64,000 nt of DNA, taken from assembly GCF_028554725.1 (NCBI RefSeq), contig NC_071669.1, positions 12,715,001 through 12,779,000 of the forward strand, in the 5' to 3' direction. The stretch is from Zeugodacus cucurbitae. Lineage: Eukaryota > Arthropoda > Insecta > Diptera > Tephritidae. Shown piece by piece: positions 23,440 through 36,079 of this stretch; the first letter of the stretch is position 1; each line of letters starts with the position of its first letter. The notes beneath the pieces are model-generated. The model saw only the letters and a list, made by a program, of their open reading frames with translations, searched no databases and was not told the DNA's origin. The translations under genes were made by a program, and so were the position numbers.

Positions 23440-24940
23440 GGAGCTTTTGAAGCTCATAAGCTTGTGTAAAGCTTACCTTCAAGTGGTTTAACTGAAGTAG
23501 TTTAAAGGTCACTGAAATGCAATTGAGTTTGCATGTTATATTTCGGGGCTAAAGAGCTTTTAAAGCTTAGAATTTTATTAAAAGTTTATCTTTAAAGTTC
23601 TTTGACTATAGTAATGACTGACTAATGAAAAGACTGCACTGAAGTAGGCACGTTATTTAAAAGAAAACAAAAATTTAACGGAGCTTTTTTAGCACAAAAG
23701 CTTTTTAAAAGCTCAAATTTTATATTTTTGTTTGAAAACCAGGAAGTGCATTTATATTAAAGGGAACAAGATTTGGAGATGGACTTGAAATATTTGAAAA
23801 GACAAAAGCTTATTAAAAGCTCATCTTAAGCTTTATTCAACTATTTTGAAGTGGTTTAATATTAAAACGAAAACAATTTGGAGTTAGATATGAAACATTT
23901 TAGAAGAAGACCGAGTAAAGATAAACACCTTATCTTTGATACTTAGCGCATAACAAATAAAGCTTTCTAAAAGCTTAACAGAAATCGAAGTTCAAATGCT
24001 TCAAAACTTTTCCAAAACCTAGTTTAGTTGTCTGTGTTATGAAAGCAAACCGTAAAACTCATAAATGTAGAGTTTAAACCGAAGCTTGAAAGCTTTCATA
24101 GTCAAATGAAGTTCACGTAAGTAATTTTGAGAATACTAGAAATGAAAGGTATGAAATCTTTGAAATGGAACCACTTTCTTTAGTTTTATGACACTCTTAA
24201 ATGTCTTCTAAGAGTTTACCACAAAGCTGAAGTTTCACTGAGTTGAGTAGAGAATTAATGCAAAGGCAGAACACTAAAGAAGCTTTTTTGTACGGCCAAT
24301 AAAAGTTAGATTAGTACCACTTAAACCAGGAAGTGGATTTATATTAAAGGGAACAAGATTTGGAGATGGACTTGAAACATTTGAAAAGACAAAAGCTTAT
24401 TAAAAGCTCATCTTAACTACTAAACTAAAGCTTTATTTAACTACTTGGAAGTGGTTTTATATTAAGGCGTACACAATTTGGAGTTAAATTTGAAACATTT
24501 TAGAAGATGACCGGGCAAAGAGCTGCCATAAACACCTTATCTTTGATACTTAGCGCATAGTAAATAAAGCTTTCTAAAAGCTTAACAGAAATCGAAGTTC
24601 AAATGCTTCAAAACTTTTTCAAAACCTAGTTTAGTTGACTGTGTTATAAAAGAAAACCGTAAAACTCATATAAATTTATAGTTAAAGTGGAAGCTTGAAA
24701 GCTTTCATAGTGAAATGAAGTTCACGTAAGAAATTTTGAGAATACTAGAAATGAATGGTATGAAATCTTTGAAATGGAACCACTTTCTTTAGTTTTATGA
24801 CACTCTTAAATGTCTTCTAAGAGTTTACCACAAAGCTGAAGTTTCACTGAGTTGAGTAGAGAATTAATGCAAAGGTAGAACACTAAAAAAGCTTTTTTGT
24901 ACGGCCAATAAAAGTTAGATTAGTACCACTTAACCTCAAA
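23440..24940. repeat. AAGCTTT/AAAAGCTC-rich domain (second)
   Basis: aaagctttt, aaaagctc, gaagctt and aaagctta recur throughout, as in the domain at 11100-11870. The right two thirds is a large tandem duplication reported separately. No coding sequence is seen. Confidence 0.6.
23736..24933. repeat. Tandem duplication with units of about 587 and 611 bp
   Basis: Unit 1 (about 23736-24322) and unit 2 (about 24323-24933) are nearly identical over long runs, for example aaaccaggaagtg, gaacaagatttggagatgga, agaaatcgaagttcaaatgc, gaaatggaaccactttcttt and tacggccaataaaagttaga. Differences are substitutions and short indels. The end of unit 1 abuts the start of unit 2 directly. This looks like a fairly recent unequal-exchange product. 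Confidence 0.9.
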
Positions 24941-26469
24941 ACTCTTCGAAAACCTGGAAGACAAGCCGTCAGCGCTATCTTAAGTGCGCACACTCCCGAC
25001 AACTAATTGCCAAGACTTTCTTCAGGCAAAAGAACATTGTGTGGGCGTCTTTCTTAAGTCATAAAAACACATGTATATAATTTAAAATTTCACCAAACTC
25101 ACCAGACAAGCACTAAAGTGACACTTGCATTGAAGATGTATTGCAGCGATTGTGGAAAAATAAAAAAAATGAATAAAAAGAAAAACAAAGTGCTGCTATC
25201 ATCATCATAAATGCCGCAAACTAAGTGGCGCCAAGGCGTGTATAAGCGCTTAAAGCGTATAAAATACATATATGCAGACTTATGGCGGAGAGGCTTTCAG
25301 TTTATATTTCTGTGTGTTGTATGTATGGCCATATGACTATCAAGCCGTCAATGGCACCGATCAACATGTCTTCTTGCCAACTTCTCCAGCACCAAATTAC
25401 ACAGTGTCATTCTCACAGAGAGACTTTCCCAGCAATGCCAATGGGCAACGTAATGAGATATTGGGGATTGTAAAGCGTCTTAAAGAAGACTAACTGTATG
25501 TATTCTGTGTGTATTCTTGGTTGCTGAACTAACAGATTTGCCATTCGCACGTTCCAACTTTGCGTGTTGCGGCATAAGTGCTTTGACTATGTACGCTTCT
25601 ATATATATATGTATGTATGTATGAACATATGAATATACATATATGTATCTATGTGTCTGTAAATTACATATATACAAATGTGTTTTTGTTGTATGAAAAA
25701 GTGTTTTCACACCAACAAATTGAATGAGTGCTTTTCGCATAACAACCAGCAATTATGCCATAAATGGCGCTATGAACGCACACAGCAAACTAAGCTCACA
25801 ACAATAACAACAAAAAGCTAAAAAATAATAGCAAAGAAAAAAATTAAAAAAAAAATAATAACAATAATAAGCAACAGCGACAGTGTCGGCTAGTAGTAAA
25901 GTAGAAAAAAAATACAAAAAAAATTTATATTTTTTATAAAAAAAGTTGAATTACATACACTATAATTGCAACAACGATTTCCATACAAATGAACTCGAGT
26001 GTAGCTGAAAGAGCTAAGCTAAGCTGAACTGCACTGAACTGAACTTCAACTTCACGTCGCAAGTTAACTGAACTGACTGTGAAATTGACTTGTTGCATAG
26101 TGCAAATATACATGTATACAAGCATACATACATATATACTCTATGCCATAAGTGTGCATCTTTAAATTGCCTGCATATTTATTTGTTTATTTTTCCATTT
26201 TATGCATTTGCAACAAAATTGCATGGCGTTACAAATTAGCCGCATAGCATACGAATCAATCTATAAAAATCATTCACAATTGGCGGCGGCAAACACTTGC
26301 ATTTGTATATACAAATGCACGCATAAAATATTTTGTTTGTGACTACAGTGTTGTGCATATTAATAACAATTTCAGGTAATAACAAATGGAATAAGTATTT
26401 AAGCACCGGCAGTGAAAATTAAGATATAAAGTGTTTTACAGTCTTGCACTTATTATTGCAAAAAAAATT
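24941..26469. other. Non-coding DNA with TATG/ACAT and CAA/AAT repeats
   Basis: Contains (ATGT)n near 25605-25625 and AAT/AAC runs at 25800-25880. Small overlapping open frames on both strands (25272-25752) have no recognised domain. A GTGAGT donor-like site on the minus strand near 25094-25099 lacks a convincing exon. Confidence 0.45.
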
Positions 26470-26990
26470 TAAAATATCGATATATTTATCGAATTATAAA
26501 CATTAAGTTACCGATATATTTATCGAACTATAAAACTAATTGCATATAAAATTTAATAAATTTGTAGATTGCTAATTATAATTAAAATTATCGATATATT
26601 TATCAAAATATAAATTTTGAGTTATCGATATTTTATCGAACCTTAAAATTAAATATATGCGGAAAATTAAATAAATTTGTAGATTGCAAATAAAAGTTAA
26701 AATTATCGATATGTTTATCGAAATATTAATATTGAGTTATCGATAGTTTATTCGAATATAAAGCCAAATATTTGGAAAAAATTTAAATAAACGTGTAGAT
26801 TACAATTAAATTTTAAAATATCGATATTTTATCGGAATATAAAAGTCGAGTTATCGATAACTTATTGAAATATGAAACTAGATATTTGGACAAAAGAAAT
26901 AAATTTCTGGAAATATCAATATATAGTAAAATTATATATCGATAATCAAAATTCACCAACTTATCGATATATTGAAATCGCTTCTAAGAA
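26470..26990. repeat. TATCGATA tandem array, period about 115 bp
   Basis: The block aaaat-tatcgatat-ttatcgaa plus a following gagttatcgata plus aaatttgtagattgc recurs with its first TCGA at 26477, 26591, 26706 and 26821, a period of 114-115 bp over about four copies, then degenerates to 26990. Each unit carries two to four ATCGAT-type words. DRE (TATCGATA) and BEAF-32 (CGATA) sites in Drosophila share this core; binding here is untested. Confidence 0.85.
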
Positions 26991-27624
26991 ATTTAGACTT
27001 CAATGTTACCCAATGTCAAATACATAAGATACATAATATATGTATACTCGATTGAATGTAATTCATATTAAATGTTATTTGACACTGATCACTACTCGCG
27101 ATCTATTTCTTTCTAAAGTTGACCTGAATCTTAAGCAATTTCAGAATTGACTATATAATCCACAACACCCAAAGGAGTTTCGTCTAGAATCCACATCGTT
27201 AATTGATGGAGTTCCTCAAACAAGTTAGGCTTAAAACAATTTCTGAGATAAAGTGTTTTGGAAATACCTTTGAGTGAGGAATTTTTCTCTGAATCGGCGA
27301 AAGCAATAACGATGAGATCGTTGATAAAACCCATTGATTGAAGTCGTTTTGGAATAGATAGTCGTATGGACCTTTATTAAAACCTCAATTTGAAAGGCTT
27401 TTAAGAAATTTTCATTTTTAAATGGCGCAATAATATTTTCATAAAAACAAGTTCGAAAACTAGGGCGACTATAAGGAAGACCACTTAATAAATGATGAAT
27501 ATTTGAAGGGGTTCTGGTAAAATAACAGTAAAATGTTTCAAAGAAGGTGAAATCTTGTAATATTGACAACTTCATGCAGAAAAAATGGCAGAGTTTGGAG
27601 ACCGACTCTAAGTTTAGTGAGGTT
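26991..27624. other. Non-coding DNA with two overlapping minus frames of unknown meaning
   Basis: Minus-strand frames at 27131-27334 and 27231-27575 overlap in different frames and have no recognised domain. Their coding appearance is weak. This could be a decayed coding fragment of a mobile element next to the foldback repeat, but nothing identifies it. Confidence 0.3.
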
Positions 27625-27768
27625 AAACCTACACCGGATTAGTCAAAAACGTCTTTGTCTAATAAGACACAAAAACGTATTTTGCTCTAAACCATACCAA
27701 GCGAACTTGCGTTTTTGTCTCGTCTTGTTTGTCAAGAAAAGACGTCTTGACTAATCCAGTGTGGGTTG
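27625..27768. mobile_element. Short foldback/MITE-like element
   Basis: The left arm (acctacaccggattagtcaa from 27628, then acgtctt) and the right arm (aagacgtcttgactaatcc then gtgtgggtt to about 27768) are imperfect inverted repeats of about 30 bp. A second inner pair (gacacaaaaacg at 27666 and cgtttttgtctcgtc at 27709-27724) extends the palindrome almost to the centre. The whole 144 bp could fold into a long hairpin. No clear target duplication was seen. Confidence 0.7.
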
Positions 27769-28657
27769 AGCATAATACTTTAAACTAATTTATTGTATAA
27801 AAAAATTTAAACGAAATTTAGATATCTCCTCTGAACAATTTCTTTTATTTTTTTCTCTTTTCACTTTTCATAAGAGACAAATTTATAATCTCTAAAAATT
27901 TCTCAAATGAAAGTTGTCATCATATCTATTAATATACCCAACACTGTATGAGTATTTGCCACAAAGTTTTATTCATAATTGAACTCACTTGCTTGTGAAT
28001 GACTTGGCCAGTCGTCGCAGATATGAGCAATCATCAGCAACAATTGGTGTCTGAATTCCACAACAATTACTACAATAGTTGCGACACCACATACACCATA
28101 TGTACACATACTCGTACATGGAGTTATAAAAATAATTGTCTGAAATGCAGAAAGATTCGCACTTTTGATACGCACGCGCATAACGCTGAGATAATAAAAC
28201 ATTTGCGCGCCGCGCCGCTCGCTGTGAATCGCGATCAAATTGTGTGCGAATGTAGTTGCTGCGTTGATTGCTTTCATGTAGTCTACGATGGTTTTATTGT
28301 TATTGTTTTTATTTACGTATATGTATTTTATTGTTTTTTATATGCTTCATATTTGCAATTTGTTTTATTTATTTTTTATGCATACTCGTGCACAGTTATT
28401 GGTTTACTCAATGAATTTCTATTGAAAGTCGTGATTTTTCCACTATTTCTTTGGGCAAGTACAAAGTCCATGAATTTAATCAAAAAGTGATATGAATCGG
28501 GAATGATGTGTGTGTGTTTAATTATAGACCTAGAAGGTTTTTTGATAATACAACAGTGTTTTTCTTAGAATCCTGTAAAAAGGTAAGCATAATTGAAGCA
28601 CGAACAGTATCGAATTTTAGTTGTTTTTGATGATTTTTTGCGAAATTTTTTGAGACA
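27769..28657. other. Non-coding DNA; open interval at 27970-28280
   Basis: The interval 27970-28280 is less AT-rich and has open frames on both strands (27999-28490 plus, 27969-28277 minus), neither with a recognised domain. A minus-strand GTGAGT donor-like site lies at about 27986. It could be regulatory or leader sequence. Confidence 0.35.
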
Positions 28658-28985
28658 GTGGCGAAACGAACAAGCAACTGGCTTAATGCATAATGAAAAT
28701 TGATAAACTCGATAACTTTGTTGTTACATGTAATTTTTAATTAAAGATGTTTTTCGAAAGTATTTGCCAAATATCGGAGAGTTGTGAATCGAACAAATAA
28801 CTGGCATAAGAAACGGTTATACCACCTACAAGAGGTACATATCATATAATCTCTTTAATTGAATTGAAATTGATTACTTTGTTATTTCCTGATTTTTTTT
28901 TTTCAATTAATGAAGTATGAATGGAATCATTTGGAGAGTTGCGAATCGAACAAATAACTGGCATAATGAGATGAATATAGGAGAG
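28658..28985. repeat. Three degenerate copies of an aatcgaacaaataactggc unit
   Basis: gtggcgaaacgaacaagcaa (28658), gttgtgaatcgaacaaataa (28781) and gttgcgaatcgaacaaataa (28938) each continue with ctggc and then ataa, at offsets of 123 and 157 bp. This is a local tandem array. Confidence 0.7.
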
Positions 28986-29089
28986 CAGACGCTTATACCA
29001 CTTTGATGAATTTCTCACATACTCTGCTATATAAGACATTTAATTGTTGAACTTTGTTGTTGCTTTACATGACAAGAGAGCTATTTTCT

Positions 29090-29850
29090 TTAGCTGAATA
29101 AGCACTGAATACGAAAATTCCTATAAAGTCTGGTATTAACTTACAGTTTAAAATCTAAAATATCGTTGGCTCAATAATAAACTAGTTGAGAATTATAAAC
29201 ACTACTTTTTCGACCAGGTTCATAAGAGAAAGAAAGAATACTGACCATCATAACTGTAATTTTTGAGGTTAAGAAACATGTATTAACTACTTTTCGGATT
29301 TTTTCATTTTTTATGTGGATGTGGAAAATTCAGCAGCTGGATTAGATTTTGCCTTTTCTAATGCTGAATAATATGAGAATGCAGTCTTAAATCATTAGAA
29401 GAATATTCGATTTAAAAATAAACTGATTGAGAATTATAAGCACTATATTTACGACTAGGTTCACAAAGAGAGCGAGAATGTAATTTTTGATGTTAGGAAA
29501 AATATTTTCACCACTTTTTCAATTCTCATTTTTCTTTTTTTTTTTGAAAAAATATAATTTTACATTTTACTAAGCTGAATACGAAAATGCTGATAAATCT
29601 GTAATGGGAATGCGGTCTAATGCCGTTAGAAATATCTTCGGTTTAAAAATAAACTGAGAATAATAAGCTCCACCTTTTCAGCACGGAATATGAAAAGACA
29701 GAGAAGAAGAATACGGGCGGATCGCCATAAATGCAAAGCCATTTTTGAGGTTAAGAAAAGATATTTTTATGAATTTTTTGATTTTTAAATTTTTATTTGA
29801 AAGAATGTGAATGCGGTAAATTCAACAGCTTGCTATAATTCAGCATTTCT
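29090..29850. repeat. Three degenerate copies of a unit of about 240-280 bp
   Basis: Shared blocks in the same order are gaatacgaaaat, aaataaactg-ttgagaat-ataa-c, a tract with cgac-aggttca-aagag, and tttttga-gttaagaaa-atatttt. They start near 29093, about 29400 and about 29574-29640. The units include five exact ATTCAGC/GCTGAAT heptamers (29093, 29338, 29363, 29574, 29838), the word that dominates 32.8-37.9 kb. Confidence 0.65.
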
Positions 29851-31347
29851 ATCATTTTTTGCATCTGGATATGTATTTACATACAACATAATTTACGTAG
29901 CATTACACTCCGTCTTGAGCACGATTCAACTGCATGTCAAAATATAAATTATTGCCAAGCAAATATACTCATATTCATATATAGTATGTATAAGTAAATG
30001 CATACGTCATCACCATCACCTTTTTACATACATATACACAAGTATATCTGCCACATATATATGTACTTAAATTCATATAGTATTTTGCCACATTCTTTGA
30101 CCGGCTGTAACATAAAACGCTGGCCACTACAAAATTGGCTACTCAAATGCCCGTTCGTCTTCAACTTTTGCCAACGCCAAATAAAAGCCATTAAAAATAC
30201 ACAAATAACTGTGTTTTTTTTACAACAAAAAAAAAACAATAAAAAAGTCGCTGCTGGCAACTACTTAAGATTAATGTGAAATCAGCAGAATGCAGCGAAA
30301 TGCAAAAATACTCGCGACTGATGCAAGCAAAAGCAATGTGCATATGTATATCCATACATACTTATATGAAAGGTAAACAAAACAAAAAAATGTCGAAACG
30401 AAATTTAATTACACAACCGAAATGTAGAATTTTAAGAGGTGCGAAAAAAAAGAAACAAAAATAACAAAAGACAAAGGGAGAAGAAGCTTGCAGCCATATG
30501 TGAAATTCGAAGACTTCTTTCTGCAAAAATTTTATGTAGATATGTATGTATGTTTTTGCAGTCATATAAATTTCCATATGCACGCTACCGCCGTTTGCTA
30601 CAGCATAAAAGCTTAATTGCAGACGTTTGCCAGGTGAATACCTCTTACGCCGCACGCGCAAAGTTCATAAGCTAAGGTATGTACATATAAACACTTACAT
30701 ATGAGTATTTGCAAAGTCGTCACTCATGCTTTTTTATTAAGGTCTGTTCACATTATGGGTAAATTATTCACATCCCAGACGAGATGCAATTTTCTTCAAT
30801 TCATAATATTTTTTTGCAATTTCTGCTTTACATCAATATCTTGAAACCTTTTTCTTCAGTCGTAAATCAAAATTATTTATAATTGTTTGGCATTACCCTC
30901 GATTAGTGTTTAATTTGTTTTCTTTGAGATTTTTCATTCTCACAATCTTAGTGTTCTTATGTAGTCTTTCAGATGGTAAAAAGTAAAATAGGTCAAAGCA
31001 AAACTAAGAATATTTTTCGATGCAAATTCAGTTTGAATGCAAATAATAGTCAATGAAAATCTACAAGGATTATAGAAACAGTGCCTCTGTATATTTAATT
31101 ATTAAAAATCGAAGTAAAATATTTTTTATCGAAAAACTAATAATTTTCAAACTACTTTTACAAAAACAAAAATAAAAAAAAATTTAAGAAAAATAATTAA
31201 AAGAAAAATTTATATTTATTTATTTACATATTTTGGTTTTATTTCGATTTTAAATTATTATTAATTTTTTTAAATGAAATTTTGTATTTTTTTTTAAATT
31301 TTTTTTTTATTATAATATTTCAGGTGTAGAAATATCTTTATTTAGTT
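29851..31347. other. Non-coding DNA without recognised features
   Basis: Simple TATG/ACAT and A-rich runs. Overlapping Lys/Phe-rich frames (29998-30675) on both strands are not supported as genes. Confidence 0.5.
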
Positions 31348-31795
31348 TGATTTTATTTCATTTCATTTCATTTCATTTCATTTCATTTCATTTTATTTCA
31401 TTTCATTTCATTTCATTTCATTTCATTTCATTTCATTTCATTTCATTTAATTTGATTTGATTTGATTTCATTTCATTTCATTTCATTTCATTTCATTTCA
31501 TTTCATTTCATTTCATTTCATTTCATTTAATTTGATTTGATTTGATTTGATTTGATTTGATTTGATTTGATTTAATTTAATTTAATTTAATTTGATTTAA
31601 TTTAATTTAATTTAATTTAATTTAATTTAATTTAATTTAATTTAATTTATTTTATTTTATTGTATTTTATTTTATTTTATTTTATTTTATTTTATTTTAT
31701 TTTATTTTATTTCATTTTATTTCATTTTATTTCATTTTATTTAATTTTATTTTATTTTATTTTATTTTATTTTATTTTATTTCATTCTATTTTAA
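31348..31795. repeat. Long compound pentanucleotide microsatellite
   Basis: About 440 bp of 5-bp units in blocks: TTTCA (31355-31445), a short TTTAA/TTTGA block, TTTCA again (31467-31525), TTTGA (31530-31570), TTTAA (31571-31645), then TTTTA with scattered TTTCA (31646-31795). The phase is kept through the changes of unit, so the blocks descend from one array by point mutation and re-expansion. Confidence 0.95.
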
Positions 31796-32600
31796 TAATT
31801 TAATTTATTTTTAATTTTTTTACGTGTATGTATGTATACGTATATCCAGTATTATATAAATAACCCCACAAGTATCCAAAAGCCCCCAAAAACAGCTGCC
31901 GTTAAGCAACTTTTTTCGGGATCGCACAAGCGAGCTCATTAATCATTACTCAAAGGGATCCTGCTGTTTCCAGACAACAAACAAAATTAATAAAACTTTC
32001 AACCAGAAAAGATGCACAAGGAATACAAAGAAAGAGATAGTCCTGCAAAAAATTTAATACGCTGGCAATATGTGCTGGATATATATAAACATGCATATTG
32101 AAACATAAATCTATACATATTAGCAAAAACACAGTGAAAATCATTTTTATTTTTTTATAATTTTTTCGCAGTTTAATTTTGGAACTCATCCGCACAGCCA
32201 GACGGTTTGGTACGACGTAATGTATGGCTCGATGATAAAAGGCTTAGCAGCGCGAAACCAAGCTTAATACCAAGAATAAACCAGCTTCAACGCATAACAT
32301 ATCTACACCTACATATGAATATGTGCATTTGAAGATATCTCATCCGTTGAATGCAAACAGCCATTCGATTACCTGCTTGATGACGTTCAACGTCGTTGTG
32401 TTGCTACTTTTTTCAGCGTTTGTTTTTTTTTTTTGTAGTATTTAAATTGTGATTTTCAATATAAAATTTCAACATTTCAATCTGTTGCTGTGTGTTTGCA
32501 AAATGCTATTTTTAGCCATTTAATGTGCCGGTAGACGAGCTGTACGGTAGACTGAGTTTTATGTGGTGGAATGATGAGAATCGAATTGTACATAAAACAG
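31796..32600. other. Non-coding DNA without recognised features
   Basis: No supported gene. The minus frame at 31950-32195 has no domain. Confidence 0.5.
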
Positions 32601-33190
32601 AATGAAAAATTTTGGAAAAAATATGTACAAAAGTTTATAAGCACTGGTATTAATTAAAAGCACATCGAGCGTATTAATTTTTATGCTTTTAATGGTTCAC
32701 TAAAAATCATGGATCAGAATATTTTGTAAGAATTATATACAAAAGTTTGTAAGCACTGCCTTTAATTAAAAGCACATCAAATATATTCATATTTAAGCTT
32801 TACATGGTTTAATAAAAATCATTTAAATCATATTCAGCGCATAAAATATTAATTCAGCAATGATTATATTCAAGCGAATTGCACTAAAAATTTCAGTTTT
32901 TACAAGTGTACTGCTCTAGTTGCTATTCAGCTGATTGTGTTTTGTAAAAAAGCAAAAATAAAATTTTAAAAAGTTTCAAATACTTTATAAATATCTCCAT
33001 ATTGTCAAAATTTAACGGAAGACTGAGTTATATATTATATGGTCGAATACTTAGACTAGTAATGTTTATAAAAAATAATGAAATTTTTTGGATGAAATAT
33101 ATACAAAAGTATGTAAGCGCTGGCATTAAATGAAAGCATATCGAACGTATTTATTTTTAAGCTTTTAATTGTTTAGTAAAAGTGAAGTAA
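32601..33190. repeat. Degenerate tandem repeat, about 120-bp unit
   Basis: The block acaaaagtttgtaagcactg followed by ttaattaaaagcacatc and a TTAAGCTTTTAA-like stretch occurs at about 32627, 32742 and 33105. Three copies, the third separated by unrelated sequence. Confidence 0.7.
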
Positions 33191-33529
33191 ATTAAATTCA
33201 GCTCTTTAAATATTTATTCAGCGCTAATTATACTCAAGCTATTGCTACTAAAAAGGCTTGTTGTTGTAAATATACTGCCGTAGTTGATATTCAGCTGATA
33301 GTTTTTTATATAAATTAGGCCATTCGGTGATATATTAGCTAATTATTCAATTCAGCACATTTTTCGATTTGGTTGGTCTAAACATTGAAATGTTTACATT
33401 TTGAGTTTATTCAGCGCATTATTAGTTATTTAGCCAAATTCAGCAAAGTCAAAAGGTCTCAAAATGGCACTAACAACTTCTTAAATCAATTTATTGAAGT
33501 GATTATAACTAAAACATATTTAAAAAAGC

Positions 33530-34740
33530 TTGAAATCACATAAAAAAGTAAAAGTATGGCCTGCGGGGTAAAAATGTAGTCATCACACGCCGCGACAATT
33601 TCAAAAATGTCCTAATACGTGCTAAACGCAAAGCTAATGAGAAAATTACCCTGCATAATTGCATTGCTGTCATATCAAGCAGTCTTACTGCGCATTTCAC
33701 GCGCTGAATAAGGCAAAACAAAACGAGAAATGAAGTGTATGTATGTATGAATGACAGATGTGAGAGAAAATAGAAGTATAAAGCAATCTTTATGTTAAAA
33801 ATATATGTATGTATATGTACAATTGCTGTGACAAACAGTTTGTCAACATGTTGCTGACAACAAGCTTCTTGACGCCACTGTTGCGCGCCTCGCCGCCATG
33901 TTGCATGTAGTATAACATGTAAATTGACACGGCAAGCTGCAAAACAGCAAGTTGTCTTGTCAGCAGTCAGTCGAACACACCACGTCGTTCGGTTGAATAT
34001 TGGCAATTTATTTAAATGTCAGTGCGATTATGTTGCCGCTGCAAATTTTTCGCTAAGATGTGGCAGCAGCAAAGCAAAAAAAGCAAAAACAAACGAGTTA
34101 ATGTGTGCAACGTTGCAACTCCCACCTTCCGGCGCGCAAACGCATTGCACCGCCAGCTGCAGGCACAACAAATTGCAAAACAGCAATGAGAAAGCGCTGA
34201 ATGACATGCTTATTAGACTGTTTGTTGTTGGTGCTGAATGTTGTTGTTGTTACTGTTCATTCGTGTGAATGCTTGCCTGTGTGTTGCAAGTTGCAAAAGT
34301 GTAATTAAGCTCAAAAACGCATCCATAAAACACTCAACTCATATCTGCAGCATTCAACTGCAATGCGCAATCACAATCACGCATGCGCAGATGTGATGGC
34401 CTAGCACACAGCTGTTAGCTGGCAGTTCGTTGATGTTGCAATTGCTTCCCACTTTGTGCGAGTGCGTGTAACTTGCAAACAGGTAGACTACCCTATCTCT
34501 ACGCCTCTCCTTGGAGTGCATGTGAGATTTGTGGCACGTTGCGTAGACGAAGTGCCCAATATGCTATGCTAATTTGCAATTAGTCAATATTTAGTATTTT
34601 TCGTTGTTTATTGAGTCTTACCCCTTCTTCTCAACGCTTCGTGCTCACATAATGTGGTGTTATGTTTGCGCATGCGTAAATATTATTGTTCGCAAAAATC
34701 AGTGATGCGCAAAATTTGCAATGCGTCAACTTTGCATTGT
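33530..34740. other. Less AT-rich island inside the left ATTCAGC block
   Basis: 33530-34740 has more balanced composition, with clusters such as gttgcgcgcctcgccgccatg (about 33879) and several TTGC/GCAA words. It also lacks exact ATTCAGC words. Frames at 33536-34006 (minus) and 33924-34268 (plus) overlap and lack domains. It could be promoter or enhancer DNA. Confidence 0.35.
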
Positions 34741-36079
34741 TATAAATGCATGATATTTTGAGCGCTGAATAGCATAATAAGTCAAATTAGTCGTAAGAAC
34801 GTAAGTACCGTTATGTTATGCTTCAAATATTGGAAAAAATCACTTATTAATGCAAATATAGGCAATTCAGCGGCATATTCAGCACAAGTAATAGAGTATA
34901 TTGAACGATATAGCAAAAACAAGTAATTCAGCGGCATAATCAGCACAAATAATACAGTATACTGAACGTTAAAATGCTTATACAACATTCATTCAGAGGC
35001 AGAGAGCAATACAAATTGTTAAAAACGTAATTCAGCGGCATATTCAGCACAAAGACTAAAGTTAACTTAATAATAAAGGATTTGTATTTTTTCATTAGAA
35101 GACAAAAAGCCACACAAATAAGACAATTCAGCCATATATTAAGCATGAAGTACATATAATTGCTATTCAGCGCATTTTAAAAGAATTCAGCAGGTTAAAA
35201 ACCAATGAAAATATTGTAAAACAAAACTTGTGTCATCATATTATAGCTAATATTTTAAATTCAGAAGAACCAATTTGCTATAAAAACAATTCAGCGGCAT
35301 ATTCAACACAAAAGCTACACTTAACTAAATAATAAAGGATCGACACTTCTTCATGAGGAGCCAAAAGGCTACACAAAATGCTATTTAAGATAATTCAGTC
35401 TTATATTTAGCATAAAGAGCTTATAATTGCTATTCAGCGCATTTTAAAATAATTCAGCAAGTTAAAAACTAATGAAACAAATTAAAACAATGCATAATTA
35501 AACTTGTATCAACGTTTTACGGCTAATATTTTATATTCAGCGCCGTTTACTACCATTCAGCATATGGTCAAATAGTTAAAATACTTAAGGATATAATCAT
35601 TAGTATATTTCAGGTTAATATATTCACTTTTAAGTAATAAAATTAAATAATATAGCTAAATATATGCTATTCAGCAACTAATAAGCAAAAAGCGATATTC
35701 AGCATTATTTAATAACATTAAAAGTAAACACAATTTTCGTAATGCACATTATTATCTACTATAATACAAAACAGTGTTTTTAAATACAAAACAGTGTTTT
35801 TAAAGGCAATTCAGCGCTTTTAAATGAAATTCAGCGGGCAAATTGTTATTGATTATCACACAATTTTGTCAGCGAATGTAAGTAATAACAACTAAGAGTA
35901 GTTATTTTCTAAATTTACTAAAAGAATTCAGTTTTTCTTACATAAGCGCTATTCAGCAGCATTTCTAAGCATTAAATAGCGCTTAAGTTTTTCTCTGTTA
36001 TCAATTTTAAAGCATTACCGTTGCTTTTATCACTTTAGAACTTATTCAGCGCAAGTTAACGCAATTCAGCCAAGCATTT

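Noticed and set aside
25094..25099. Minus-strand GTGAGT donor after a short open stretch
   Set aside because: No acceptor with proper phase and no coding appearance; isolated donor-like words are common in 64 kb.
27999..28490. 163-codon plus frame
   Set aside because: The longest unexplained frame on the plus strand, but the second half is Phe/Tyr/Val-rich AT sequence and the first half overlaps an antisense frame. No domain recognised.
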